In this document: positions 1-8,280 of the stretch, one piece after another
Position numbering within the stretch: position 1 is the first letter of the stretch
Layout of the letters: each line of letters opens with the position of its first letter
Source: Acetobacteraceae bacterium
GTDB lineage: Bacteria > Pseudomonadota > Alphaproteobacteria > Acetobacterales > Acetobacteraceae
Direction: 5' to 3'
Assembly: GCA_947446625.1 (NCBI GenBank)
Contig: CANFIE010000036.1
Location: 1-16,905 of the forward strand
Length of the DNA stretch: 16,905 nt
Position numbers and translations under genes: made by a program
Notes under the pieces: generated by a model
Told to the model about the DNA's origin: nothing
Database searches by the model: none
The model's input: the letters and a program-made list of their open reading frames with translations, nothing else

Positions 1-1915
1 GGTCATACACCGGCGCTTCCACCGTACCGCTGGCCAGGGCAATGCGCTGGTGCTGGGTAATCGCCGCCTCGGCGCTGCCACCGCGGGGAATCTCGCGCAG
101 ATGCAGCGCCGGCAGCAGCCCCACCGCATCCACCCGCAGCGTCACCAACTCCACCGGCACATCATCCAGGCGGAAGCTGTACAGCCGCTCATGCTCGGCA
201 TGGAAGGCTGCAAGCGTGGCCTCCAGCCCGGCCTGATCCGCAGCCGTGCCCGCCCAGGGCAGGGTCAACTCGCTGCCCTGGTCCTCATAGCGCAGGCTGG
301 CATGCCATGAGAGCCGCCGCGACGCCTCCGGCACACCCTCGGCCGCCAGCCACGCCCCGGCATCATGCGTCAGCCCGGCCAGCAATGTCGCAATCTGGTC
401 CAGGTCAAACCGGCCCCGCCGCTGCACGCAACTGCGCGAAAACTCCGCCCGCAACGAGGATGCCAGCAATCCCAGCGCCGAAAGTACGCCCGGCGTCGGC
501 GGTATCAACTGCGTCGCGCAGCCAATCAGCCGCGCCAGCGCACCGCCATGCAGCGGCCCGGCGCCACCAAAGGGCACCAGCGCGAAATCCTTCGGGTCAT
601 GCCCGCGCTCCACCGAGACAATGCGGATGGCGCCCTGCATGGTGTTGTTGATGATATCGAGAATGCCGCGCGCCGCTTCCTCCACGCCCAGGCCCAGCGG
701 CCCGGCAATGCGCTGCGCAATCGCGGCATGCGCGGCGGGCTTGTCGAGCACGAAGGAACCATCAAGCAACCGCTCCGGCAAATGCCCCAGCACCAGATGC
801 GCGTCGGTCACGGTTGGTTGCGTGCCGCCACGCCGATAGCAGACCGGCCCCGGCACCGCGCCGGCACTCTCCGGCCCGACCACCAGCCCGCCCGTCTCGC
901 TGATTCGCGCCAGCGAGCCACCGCCGGCACCAATCGTCGTCAAATCCACCATCGGCAGCGTCACGCGCCAATCGGCAATGCGGCCATTGGTGGTCAGCCC
1001 CGGCTGGCCGCCGCGCAGCAGCGCAATATCGGCGCTGGTGCCACCGATATCGATGGTGATGAGGTCCTTGAATCCCGCCTGCTGCGCCACGAAGCTGGCG
1101 CCCACAATGCCGGCCGCCGGGCCCGAAAGCGCGGTTTCCACCGGCGTGCGCCGAATAACCCGCGTGCTGGCCACACCGCCCGAGGATTTCATCAGCAGCA
1201 GCGGCGCGGCAATGCCACGCTGTGCCGTGCGCTGCTCCAACTTCTCCACATAGCTGGAGACAGTCGGCATCACATAGGCATTCAACAGCGTCACCACGCT
1301 GCGCTCATATTCACGCAGCACCGGCAGTACCTCGGAACTCACCGAGATCAGCACCTCGGGATATTCCTCGCGCAGAATCTCGGCGGCACGCCGCTCATGC
1401 GTGGCATTGGCATAGCTGTGCAGCAGCACAATGCCCACCGTGCCAATCCCCTCGGCCTTGATCTCCCGCGCCGCCTTTCGCAGCGCCGCTTCATCCAGCG
1501 CCTCATGCTCACTGCCATCAGGGTCAATCCGACCACCAACTTCCCAGATATGCTCAGGCGGCACCGGCCGCGGTGGCTTCTGGTAGGTGAACAGGTTCTG
1601 CCGGCGCGGAATATCGTGCCGACCAATCTCCAGCACATAGCGGAAGCCGGTGGTCACCAGCATCGCCGCCTTCGGCCCCTTATGTTCCAGAATCAGGTTG
1701 GTCGCGACCGTAGTGCCGTGCAGCACGCGCCCCACGGCGCTGCCTTCCAGCCCCGCCAGCGCCAGCACTTCTGAAAGCCCGTTACCAAATCCCTCGGAAG
1801 GATCATGCGGCGTCGAAGGCGTCTTCGCCACCAGGAAGCGCCCGCTCGCCGGGTCAAACAGCGTCACATCCGTGAAGGTGCCGCCGGTATCAACCCCAAT
1901 GACAGCGCCGCTCAT
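1..1915 (-). CDS. hyuA: Hydantoinase/5-oxoprolinase subunit A, C-terminus cut by window edge
   Basis: This is the ATP-binding subunit of an ATP-dependent hydantoinase/oxoprolinase (HyuA family), which with HyuB opens cyclic amides such as hydantoins or 5-oxoproline in the cytoplasm. I read it on the minus strand from ATG 1915-1913. The N-terminus carries the family signature GVDTGGTFTD (residues 7-16). A second phosphate-binding-type motif DIGGTSADI begins at residue 289, and further on come NNTMQGAIRIVSVERGHDP and FGGAGPLHGG. The frame is open to base 1 (638 codons), still matching the family in its last visible residues (VEAPVYD). Relatives are about 680-700 aa, so some tens of residues lie outside. 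The start overlaps the hyuB stop as ATGA, with GGAG 8 nt upstream, indicating translational coupling. No signal peptide is seen. The exact substrate cannot be told; acetone carboxylase and acetophenone carboxylase subunits are related alternatives. Confidence 0.93.
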   Translation of the reverse strand, partial: MSGAVIGVDTGGTFTDVTLFDPASGRFLVAKTPSTPHDPSEGFGNGLSEVLALAGLEGSAVGRVLHGTTVATNLILEHKGPKAAMLVTTGFRYVLEIGRHDIPRRQNLFTYQKPPRPVPPEHIWEVGGRIDPDGSEHEALDEAALRKAAREIKAEGIGTVGIVLLHSYANATHERRAAEILREEYPEVLISVSSEVLPVLREYERSVVTLLNAYVMPTVSSYVEKLEQRTAQRGIAAPLLLMKSSGGVASTRVIRRTPVETALSGPAAGIVGASFVAQQAGFKDLITIDIGGTSADIALLRGGQPGLTTNGRIADWRVTLPMVDLTTIGAGGGSLARISETGGLVVGPESAGAVPGPVCYRRGGTQPTVTDAHLVLGHLPERLLDGSFVLDKPAAHAAIAQRIAGPLGLGVEEAARGILDIINNTMQGAIRIVSVERGHDPKDFALVPFGGAGPLHGGALARLIGCATQLIPPTPGVLSALGLLASSLRAEFSRSCVQRRGRFDLDQIATLLAGLTHDAGAWLAAEGVPEASRRLSWHASLRYEDQGSELTLPWAGTAADQAGLEATLAAFHAEHERLYSFRLDDVPVELVTLRVDAVGLLPALHLREIPRGGSAEAAITQHQRIALASGTVEAPVYD

Positions 1916-3684
1916 GCCAGGCTCTCCGCATAGCCATGCCGGTAAAAGAGTTTCACTGCCGGCCGCTGCGCCCGGCGCGCCTCGGTGGCCTCCGCATCCA
2001 CGCTGCGCCCATCGGTCTGCAGCACCACGCCAAAGTCGCGCTCGGCGCTCTCGCGGCTCACAAAGCCGCCGCGCACATCGGCCAGCACGCGCTCGGCCTC
2101 GCGGTCAAACGGGTGGCCCCAGCCACCGCCGCCGCCGGTTTCCAGCCGAATGATATCACCCCGCTTCAGCAGATTGCCGTCACTCAGCGGCGCCAGCATA
2201 CGCTCATCGGCGCGGCCCGGATTTACAATGCAGCGCCCGGTGCGCGCCGCCATGCCGCCGGCCGTGCCCCAGGGCGGCGCCACAATCGCATCCAGCCGCA
2301 CCGAAAGCACCGCCTCCTGCGCCAGCACCTCCATCTCCCGCACCACGCCGCAGCCACCGCGCCAGCGCCCCGGCCCGCCGGTATCAGGGTTGATGCCATA
2401 GGCGCGCATGCGGAAGGGGTAGGAGATATCAACAAACTCGGCCGGATAATTCTCCTGCGCCACCAGGTACACCGCGTCATGCCCATCGGCGAAAGGCCGC
2501 GCGCCATACCCGCAAGCCACACCATCTGACATCAGGAAGCGTTCGCCCTCCACCGTGGTGCCGCGCATCATCCAGATGGCGTAGGGGCTGTGCGACGCCG
2601 CCGCCTTGCCGCCACTCGCGGTGTTCAGCAGGCCGATATAACCCGAGAGATTGCGCAGCATCGTCACGCCACGTTGCCCCAGCGCGGCGGGAAAGCGCGG
2701 CTGCAACACGCTGCCCTCGCGCAATTTCACCTCGTCGAACAGCGCCTCGGCCCCGGCATTCAACGAAACTTCCGTGCTGCCGCCCAGCAGATACACGCCC
2801 AGCAGCACGCCCGGCGCCTTCGGGTTCAGCACCAGGTTTATCGGCCCGCGTGTCTGGTCATCCGTCTCGGTCTGGTCCAGCAGAAAGCGGCCATCCTCGG
2901 TTGCGGTCAGCTTGTAGCGCAGCGTAATCGGCGGGCTGCCATGGCCGTCGGTATCAATGCTCTCCGAAAACCGATACTCGCCCGGTGGCACCATGGCGCG
3001 CATGCGCTGGCGCAGCGCCTGCTCGGTGCGCACCAGCAAGGCCGAAAAGGCATCGCGCAACCGCTGCGCGCCAAACCGCGCCGCCAGTTCCTCCATCCGC
3101 TTCTCGCCCAAACGCACCGCGGCCAACAGCGCCCGCAGGTCGCCGCGCACCAGCGCTGGAAAGCGGCAGTTGCGAATGAAGACGCGCAGCAGATCCTCCT
3201 GCACCACGCCATCGCGTGCCAGCCGCACCGGCGGCACAATCGTGCCCTCCTGGAAAATCTCGGTGCAATCGGGTGAAAGCGAGCCGGGCCGCATGCCGCC
3301 GATATCGGCGAAATGCGCCCAGGTCTGCGAGAAGCCAACCAAAGCGCCATCCGCGCCAAACACCGGCGCAATCAGTACCTGGTCCGGCGTATGCGTCACC
3401 GCACCATGCGAGGCATAGCAGTCATTGTACCAATAGATATCGCCAGGCTTCATGCTCTCCGGCGGATACTCGGCAAAAATCGGCGTCACCAAATCCGAGG
3501 CGAATGGCAATGTCTTGCCGGCAATCAGTCGCCCATCCCAGGCGTACAAACCGCTGGCGAAATCCTTCTTCTCCCGAATGAAGGGCGACATGGCGGTGCG
3601 CTCAATCAGCACCTCCATCTCCGACTGCACCGCCCGCAGCCCACCGCGGATAATCTCCAGCGTAACCGGATCAACCCCGCTCAT
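1912..3684 (-). CDS. hyuB: Hydantoinase/5-oxoprolinase subunit B
   Basis: This is the HyuB partner of the ATP-dependent hydantoinase/oxoprolinase encoded by the overlapping downstream hyuA. The protein is 590 aa, the usual size. It begins MSGVDPVTLEIIRGGL, the standard family opening (D-P-[IV]-T-x-E-I). It contains the conserved GDIYWYNDCY and THTPDQ region (usually NDPY in relatives) and ends with the Gly-rich GGGGGWGHPFDRE motif plus DVRGGFVS. I chose ATG 3684 because GAGGAG lies 9 nt upstream and homology begins there. ATG 3690 (two codons longer) and a TTG at 3711 are possible but poorer. The upstream gene is an M20 peptidase 60 bp away. The gap holds a weak hairpin (CAAGC-CTCG-GCTTG), so the three genes probably form one operon with partial attenuation. 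The Cys in NDCY in place of Pro is a small departure from the pattern I remember. Confidence 0.93.
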   Translation of the reverse strand: MSGVDPVTLEIIRGGLRAVQSEMEVLIERTAMSPFIREKKDFASGLYAWDGRLIAGKTLPFASDLVTPIFAEYPPESMKPGDIYWYNDCYASHGAVTHTPDQVLIAPVFGADGALVGFSQTWAHFADIGGMRPGSLSPDCTEIFQEGTIVPPVRLARDGVVQEDLLRVFIRNCRFPALVRGDLRALLAAVRLGEKRMEELAARFGAQRLRDAFSALLVRTEQALRQRMRAMVPPGEYRFSESIDTDGHGSPPITLRYKLTATEDGRFLLDQTETDDQTRGPINLVLNPKAPGVLLGVYLLGGSTEVSLNAGAEALFDEVKLREGSVLQPRFPAALGQRGVTMLRNLSGYIGLLNTASGGKAAASHSPYAIWMMRGTTVEGERFLMSDGVACGYGARPFADGHDAVYLVAQENYPAEFVDISYPFRMRAYGINPDTGGPGRWRGGCGVVREMEVLAQEAVLSVRLDAIVAPPWGTAGGMAARTGRCIVNPGRADERMLAPLSDGNLLKRGDIIRLETGGGGGWGHPFDREAERVLADVRGGFVSRESAERDFGVVLQTDGRSVDAEATEARRAQRPAVKLFYRHGYAESLA

Positions 3685-3701
3685 GCGCATTCGCTCCTCT
3701 G

Positions 3702-3725
3702 CCCCACGCAAGCCTCGGCTTGGGC
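3702..3725 (-). other. Weak hairpin between the M20 peptidase gene and hyuB
   Basis: The short gap holds CAAGC, a CTCG loop and GCTTG, flanked by imperfect GC-rich arms. There is no T-run on either side, so this is not a convincing intrinsic terminator. At most it could modulate or protect the mRNA between the two genes. Confidence 0.25.
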
Positions 3726-3744
3726 AGGGCAGAGTGTCAAGGCG

Positions 3745-4896
3745 TCATAGCCCCGCTTCGGCCAGCCCCATGATGGTACGCGCCAGCGCCTGGGCACGCG
3801 GCACCAGCGTGTTGAGCACCAGACGTTCATCCAGGCTGTGGCCGGCAAAGCCCTGCGGCCCCGTGGCGCATAGCGTGGGAATGCCCATGGCGGCGGTCAA
3901 CCCGCTATCCGCGCAGCCCAGCGTGTACTCGCCTTCCACCGAGAAGCCAGATGCAACGGCACTGCGCTGATGCAGCGCCAGCAGCTTCTCAATGCCCGCA
4001 TCCGGCACCATGGCCTTGAACTCACCCTTGATCTCCAGCGTGGCGCTGGTGCCAGGCACGAAGCTCTCCGCCACCACCGCCCGCAGGGCACTCAGGCCGC
4101 TCTCGCGCTGGTCATAGCTGCGGTAGCGCATGTCAATCTCGCATTCAGCCCAGGGCGCCACGCTGTTCACGCTCTGCCCACCCCGCACCAGCCCCACATT
4201 GAAGCTGATGCCAGCGCCATCATCGCGCAGCGCATGGATGCGAATGATCTTCTGCGCCAGTTCCTCAATCGCGCTGATGCCCTCATTGATCCGGCTGCCG
4301 GAATGCGCCGCCTTGCCGGTCACGCGCAGCATGGAAAACACCCCACCGCGCCGCCCGGTCACCACATTGCCCGAGGCCCGTGCCGGCTCTGCATTCAGCA
4401 CCACGCGCGCGCCCTGCGCCAATTTCTCAATCATCGGCCCACCCTCCGGGCTGCCAATCTCCTCATCGGCAGTATAGGCCGCCAGCAATGGGCCGGGCGC
4501 GCCATTGCATTGCGCAAAGGCCGCCAGCACAAAGCTGTTCAACACCAGACCGGCCTTCATGTCGGAAACACCGGGACCATAGGCAATGCCGTCGGTGATG
4601 GTGAAGGGCCGCCGCGCGCATTCGCCCTTCGGGTACACCGTGTCGCGGTGCCCCATCAGCATGATGTGCCCCTTGCCCGCATCGCCGCCCGGCACCCGCG
4701 CCACCAGCGTATCGCCAAAGCGCGGCTGCGGCATCACCTCGGTGGCCACGCCATGGCTTGCCAGAAACCGCTGATACACCGCGCCAACCGCGTCATTGCC
4801 CGGCTTGTCATAGGTGCCGCTGTCAATCTCAACGGCCTCGCGCAGCAGCGCAATCATCGCGTCCTGCTGGCTCGCCAGCCAATCCAATGCGTTCAT
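3745..4896 (-). CDS. M20-family metallopeptidase (carboxypeptidase G2-like)
   Basis: This is a predicted cytoplasmic di-zinc amidohydrolase of the M20 family, closest by eye to the glutamate carboxypeptidase (CPG2) type. It is 383 aa. Zinc and catalytic residues can be placed: MGHRDTVYPKG (H83, D85), GPGVSDMKAG (D112), TADEEIGS (catalytic E145, ligand E146), NAEPA (E170) and AGHSLDERL (H353). A dimerisation domain sits between about residues 180 and 290 (GRRGGVFSMLRVTGKAAHSG). I set the start at ATG 4896, where the MNALDWLASQQ helix begins and GGAG lies 9 nt upstream; the open frame extends 24 codons further without homology. It precedes hyuB and hyuA on the same strand. The M20 family also contains N-carbamoyl-amino-acid hydrolases, so it could hydrolyse the ring-opened hydantoinase product. 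However, the GHRDTVYPKG signature favours CPG2-like aminoacyl hydrolysis, and the substrate is unknown. Confidence 0.88.
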   Translation of the reverse strand: MNALDWLASQQDAMIALLREAVEIDSGTYDKPGNDAVGAVYQRFLASHGVATEVMPQPRFGDTLVARVPGGDAGKGHIMLMGHRDTVYPKGECARRPFTITDGIAYGPGVSDMKAGLVLNSFVLAAFAQCNGAPGPLLAAYTADEEIGSPEGGPMIEKLAQGARVVLNAEPARASGNVVTGRRGGVFSMLRVTGKAAHSGSRINEGISAIEELAQKIIRIHALRDDGAGISFNVGLVRGGQSVNSVAPWAECEIDMRYRSYDQRESGLSALRAVVAESFVPGTSATLEIKGEFKAMVPDAGIEKLLALHQRSAVASGFSVEGEYTLGCADSGLTAAMGIPTLCATGPQGFAGHSLDERLVLNTLVPRAQALARTIMGLAEAGL

Positions 4897-4959
4897 GGCC
4901 CTTGACTCCTCGCTCCATCGGCGTGGACCATGCCGCATCCCCAGCCGGAGGGAAACCGC

Positions 4960-5922
4960 ATGCGCCATCCCATCATTGCCCGTCGCGCGCTACTTGGCGC
5001 CGTGCTGGCTTCGCCCGCGCTCGCGCAGGGCAGCTTTCCCGACAAAGCCATCCGCCTGGTCATTCCCTGGCCCCCCGGCGCCTCGGCTGATATCTTCCTG
5101 CGCATGATCGCCGAGCAGGCCGGCAAGCGCCTGGGTGTGCAGGTCATCCCGGAGACCAAGCCAGGCGCCAATGCCACGCTCGGTGCCGTCGCCATCAAGG
5201 ATGCCCGCCCCGATGGCTACACCATCGCGCAGATCCATACCGGCGTGTTCCGCGCCGCCTGGGCCACCGAACGTCCAAGCTATGAACCGCTGACGGATTT
5301 TACCTTCCTCATCCAGCTCAGCGGGTCCGCGCATGGCATTGTGGTGCGTGCCGACAGCCCCTGGCAAACCCTGCAGCAGTTGCTTGATCATGCCCGCGCC
5401 AACCCCGGCAAAATTAACTACGGCACCTTCGGCCCCGCCTCCATCCAGAACATCGTCATGGTGGATATCCAGCAGCGCCTGGGCATCGAGATGGCGCACA
5501 TCCCCTATCGTGGTGGCGGCGAACTCTACACCGGCCTGATGAGCCGGCAGATCGACGTGGTCGCCGACGCCTCCGGCTGGTCGCAGCTGGTGCAGGATGG
5601 CACCTTCCGCCTGCTCGCGGTCTGGGGCGCCGAGCGCATGCCGCGCTTCCCCAATGCCCCCACCTTGCAGCAATGCGGCATCGACCTTGTGGTCAACTCG
5701 CCCTACGGCCTGGCTGGCCCGCGCGGCATGGCGCCCGACGTGGTGCGTAAGCTGCACGATGCGCTGAAGGAAGCACTGTTCGACCCTGCGACGCGTGAGG
5801 TGATGGCGCGCTTCAACATGCCGCTGCTCTACTTGCCCACAGCGGAATACGATGCTGCCAGCCGACGCCAGGACGCGATTGAACGCGAAAACCTGCGCCG
5901 GCTGGGCATGCTGGCCCGGTAG
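4960..5922 (+). CDS. Bug-family tripartite tricarboxylate transporter substrate-binding protein
   Basis: This is a periplasmic solute receptor of the Bug/TctC family, which usually binds carboxylates or amides and hands them to TctAB-type membrane proteins. The 320-aa protein has a signal peptide (MRHPIIARRALLGAVLASPALA, probable cleavage after ALA at residue 22). Next come the family opening FPDKAIRLVIPWPPGASADI, the ETKPGANATLGAVAIKDARPDGYT region and the middle motif IPYRGGGELYTGLMSRQIDV. I start at ATG 4960 because GGAGGG lies 7 nt upstream and the signal peptide begins there; ATG 4930 would add ten unlike residues. It is divergent from the M20-hyuB-hyuA set, with a 63-bp gap between start codons, so shared control is plausible. 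No TctA or TctB gene is in the window, which is common for Bug proteins. The ligand is unknown; the context suggests a cyclic amide or acylated amino acid. Confidence 0.92.
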   Translation: MRHPIIARRALLGAVLASPALAQGSFPDKAIRLVIPWPPGASADIFLRMIAEQAGKRLGVQVIPETKPGANATLGAVAIKDARPDGYTIAQIHTGVFRAAWATERPSYEPLTDFTFLIQLSGSAHGIVVRADSPWQTLQQLLDHARANPGKINYGTFGPASIQNIVMVDIQQRLGIEMAHIPYRGGGELYTGLMSRQIDVVADASGWSQLVQDGTFRLLAVWGAERMPRFPNAPTLQQCGIDLVVNSPYGLAGPRGMAPDVVRKLHDALKEALFDPATREVMARFNMPLLYLPTAEYDAASRRQDAIERENLRRLGMLAR

Positions 5923-5940
5923 CGCACGAGCGGCTGATTC

Positions 5941-5976
5941 ACGCAGCTGGTGATTCCATCGGCGACGATCAGACGT
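5941..5976 (+). repeat. Possible decayed fragment of the 105-bp intergenic repeat
   Basis: The stretch just left of repeat copy 1 contains TGATTCCATCGG at 5951-5962. This is identical to the loop region of the second hairpin in copies 1 and 2 (6053-6064 in copy 1). It is followed by CGACGATCAG, which could be an eroded right arm. The rest does not align, so a chance or compositional match is possible. Confidence 0.35.
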
Positions 5977-6081
5977 TAGAGCGCTATGCGCCCTGTCGGA
6001 CGCATTTAGCGCGCTATAACTATTCGAAAATAAAGCAAGAAATCCGTTCTGATGATTCCATCGGAACGGATATTCCTTTAG
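5977..6081 (+). repeat. 105-bp two-hairpin intergenic repeat, copy 1
   Basis: This is the first of three 105-bp copies of a palindromic intergenic element. It begins TAGAGCGCTATGCG and ends CCTTTAG. Hairpin one pairs TGCGCCC with GGACGCA around TGTC with one mismatch, extended by GCGCTA/TAGCGC. Hairpin two is built from ATCCGTTCTGATG, loop ATTC and CATCGGAACGGAT. It lies between the convergent Bug gene and ahpF, and its last bases include the complement of the ahpF TAA stop (6078-6080). It could act as a bidirectional transcript end. The layout resembles RIME/Bru-RS elements of other alphaproteobacteria; identity to them is untested. Confidence 0.9.
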
Positions 6082-7652
6082 GCCGCCGCCGCCGCTGGCA
6101 CCACCGGCGCCTGGCGGATCAGGTGGTCAAAGGCCGAGAGCGCCGACTTCGCCCCCTCGCCCATGGCGATGATGATCTGCTTGTACGGCACGGTCGTCAC
6201 GTCGCCGGCGGCGAACACGCCGGGCAGCGCCGTGGCGCCGCGCGCATCCACCACAATCTCACCGCGTGGCGAAAGCGGCAGCGTGCCCTGCAACCATTCG
6301 GTGTTCGGCACCAGGCCAATCTGCACGAAAATACCATCCAGCGTTATCTGCCGCGCCGCACCGCTGCTGCGGTCCTGGTAGCTCAGCCCGGTCACCTTGC
6401 TGCCATCGCCATGCACCTCGGTGCTCAGTGCCGAGGTCACTACACTGACATTCCCCAGTGACCGCAGCCTGGCCTGCAACACCGCATCGGCCCGCAGCGC
6501 GCTGTCGAACTCAATCAGTGTCACCTGCGCGACAATGCCGGCCAGGTCTATCGCAGCCTCGACGCCCGAGTTGCCGCCGCCAATCACCGCCACCCGCTTG
6601 CCCTTGAACAACGGACCGTCGCAATGCGGGCAATAGGCCACGCCCTTGTTGCGATACTCGGCCTCGCCCGGCACATTCATCTGCCGCCAGCGGGCCCCGG
6701 TGGAGAGGATGACGGATCTGGCCCGCAACGTCGCACCACTCGCCAGCGTCACCTCGGTCAGCCCATCCGCCTGGCGCAGCGCGGTCGCCGTCTGCAGGTT
6801 CATCACGTCAACGGCGTAGTCCTTCACATGCTGCTCCAGCGCCGCCACCAGCTTGGGGCCTTCGGTGTGCGGCACAGAGATGAAGTTCTCAATCGCCATG
6901 GTATCCAGCACCTGGCCGCCAAAGCGTTCCGCCACAATGCCGGTGCTGATGCCCTTGCGCGCCGCATACACCGCCGCCGCCGCGCCGGCCGGGCCGCCGC
7001 CCACCACCAGCACGTCAAACACTGCCTTGTGGCGCAGCGCCGCGCTGGCGCGCTCGGCCGCACCACTGTCCAGCTTGGCCAGAATCTGCTCCAGGCTCAT
7101 GCGGCCCTGGGCGAAGGGCTTGCCGTTCAAATACACGCTCGGCACGGCCATCACCTGGCGCGCCTCCACCTCGTCCTGGAACAGCGCGCCATCAATCGCC
7201 ACGTGCCGAATGCGCGGGTTCAGCGCCGCCAGCAGGTTCAGCGCCTGCACCACATCGGGGCAGTTCTGGCAGCTCAGCGAGAAATAGGTCTCGAACACGA
7301 AGTCGCCGTCCAGCGCGGCGATCTGCGCCAGCGTCTCGGCGCTTTCCTTCGGCGGGTGGCCGCCGATTTGCAGCAGCGCCAGCACCAGCGAGTTAAACTC
7401 ATGCCCCAGCGGAATCCCGGCGAAGCTGGCGCTGTGTCCGCTGCCCACCCGGTTGATGGCAAAGCTCGGCCGGCGCGTATCAGCACCATCCAGCCGCAGC
7501 GAAATCTGCCCGGAAAGCCCCGCAATCTCCTCCAGCAGGCCGCGCATCTCAGCGGCCTTGGCGCTGCCATCCAGGCTGGCGACCAACTCGATAGGCTGGG
7601 TGATGCGGGCAAGGTAGCCCTGCAACTGGGTCTTGATGGCGGCGTCCAGCAT
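6078..7652 (-). CDS. ahpF: Alkyl hydroperoxide reductase subunit F
   Basis: This is an FAD- and NAD(P)H-dependent disulfide reductase that recycles AhpC. The 524-aa length is nearly that of E. coli AhpF (521). From ATG 7652 it begins MLDAAIKTQLQGYLARITQP, closely like the E. coli protein; the frame stays open upstream to 7730 without homology. The N-terminal double thioredoxin-fold domain carries the redox pair SCQNC (C128, C131). The FAD site is GGGPAG (218-223), the active disulfide is YCPHCDGP (C341, C344), and the nucleotide-binding motif is GGGNSG (358-363). Near the C-terminus is FAAGDVTTVPYKQI. It lies 64 nt downstream of ahpC, with a strong hairpin between them. Its ribosome-binding site is weak (GAAAG, 8 nt before ATG), fitting lower expression than ahpC. 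Its TAA stop lies in the edge of repeat copy 1. Confidence 0.97.
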   Translation of the reverse strand: MLDAAIKTQLQGYLARITQPIELVASLDGSAKAAEMRGLLEEIAGLSGQISLRLDGADTRRPSFAINRVGSGHSASFAGIPLGHEFNSLVLALLQIGGHPPKESAETLAQIAALDGDFVFETYFSLSCQNCPDVVQALNLLAALNPRIRHVAIDGALFQDEVEARQVMAVPSVYLNGKPFAQGRMSLEQILAKLDSGAAERASAALRHKAVFDVLVVGGGPAGAAAAVYAARKGISTGIVAERFGGQVLDTMAIENFISVPHTEGPKLVAALEQHVKDYAVDVMNLQTATALRQADGLTEVTLASGATLRARSVILSTGARWRQMNVPGEAEYRNKGVAYCPHCDGPLFKGKRVAVIGGGNSGVEAAIDLAGIVAQVTLIEFDSALRADAVLQARLRSLGNVSVVTSALSTEVHGDGSKVTGLSYQDRSSGAARQITLDGIFVQIGLVPNTEWLQGTLPLSPRGEIVVDARGATALPGVFAAGDVTTVPYKQIIIAMGEGAKSALSAFDHLIRQAPVVPAAAAA

Positions 7653-7682
7653 GGCGATGGCTTTCAGGCGAGGGGAGGGGGT

Positions 7683-7706
7683 GCGCCCGGCACGCAGGCC
7701 GGGCGC
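7683..7706 (-). promoter_or_regulatory. GC-rich hairpin between ahpC and ahpF
   Basis: A perfect 9-bp stem (GCGCCCGGC with GCCGGGCGC) closes a 6-nt loop in the 64-nt ahpC-ahpF gap. No T-run follows on the minus strand, so a full intrinsic terminator is unlikely. It could stabilise the ahpC message or attenuate ahpF, giving more peroxidase than reductase. The structure is visible; the role is inferred. Confidence 0.55.
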
Positions 7707-7716
7707 GATATGGGCT

Positions 7717-8280
7717 TCAGATCTTGCCAACCAGGTCGAGCGAAGGCGCCAGCGTGGCCTCGCCTTCCTGCCACTTGGCGGGGCAGACCTCGCCCGGGTG
7801 GTTGTGCACGTATTGCGCGGCCTTCACCTTGCGCAGCAGTTCCAGCGCATCGCGGCCGATGCCACCGGCGGTAATCTCCACCACCTGAATCTTGCCGTCG
7901 GGGTCCACCACGAAGGTCCCGCGGTCGGCCAGGCCGGCTTCCTCGATCAGCACGCCGAAGTTGCGGCTCAGCGTATGCGTCGGGTCACCCACCAGGGCGT
8001 AGTTGATCTTGCCGATGGCGGGGCTGGTATCGTGCCAGGCCTTGTGGGCGAAGTGCGTGTCGGTCGACACGGCGAAGATCTCGACGCCCAGGCCCTGGAA
8101 GGTGGCGTAGTTGTTGGCTAGGTCCTCCAACTCGGTCGGGCACACAAAGGTGAAGTCGGCCGGGTAGAAGAACACCACGGACCACTTGCCGCGCAGGTCG
8201 GCATCGCTGACCTGAATGAACTTGCCGGCCTTGAAGGCGGTGGCCTGGAACGGCTGCACGGGCGTGTTGATGAGCGACAT
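7717..8280 (-). CDS. ahpC: Alkyl hydroperoxide reductase subunit C (2-Cys peroxiredoxin)
   Basis: This cytoplasmic typical 2-Cys peroxiredoxin reduces hydrogen peroxide, organic peroxides and peroxynitrite, and is re-reduced by AhpF. The 187-aa protein begins MSLINTPVQPFQATAFKAG. Its peroxidatic cysteine is in FYPADFTFVCPTE (C47) and its resolving cysteine in HPGEVCPAKW (C166), spaced as in E. coli AhpC, which has the same length. I start at ATG 8280, where homology begins and GGAG lies 7 nt upstream. The same frame is open far upstream, across the divergent oxyR gene, to 9477, but that is antisense coincidence. It is first in an ahpC-ahpF operon and divergent from oxyR, the usual arrangement for OxyR-controlled peroxide defence. 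Confidence in identity is very high. Confidence 0.98.
   Translation of the reverse strand: MSLINTPVQPFQATAFKAGKFIQVSDADLRGKWSVVFFYPADFTFVCPTELEDLANNYATFQGLGVEIFAVSTDTHFAHKAWHDTSPAIGKINYALVGDPTHTLSRNFGVLIEEAGLADRGTFVVDPDGKIQVVEITAGGIGRDALELLRKVKAAQYVHNHPGEVCPAKWQEGEATLAPSLDLVGKI

Noticed and set aside
365..1774. 469-codon plus-strand open frame
   Set aside because: It is antisense to hyuA, which has clear family motifs; no domain is recognisable.
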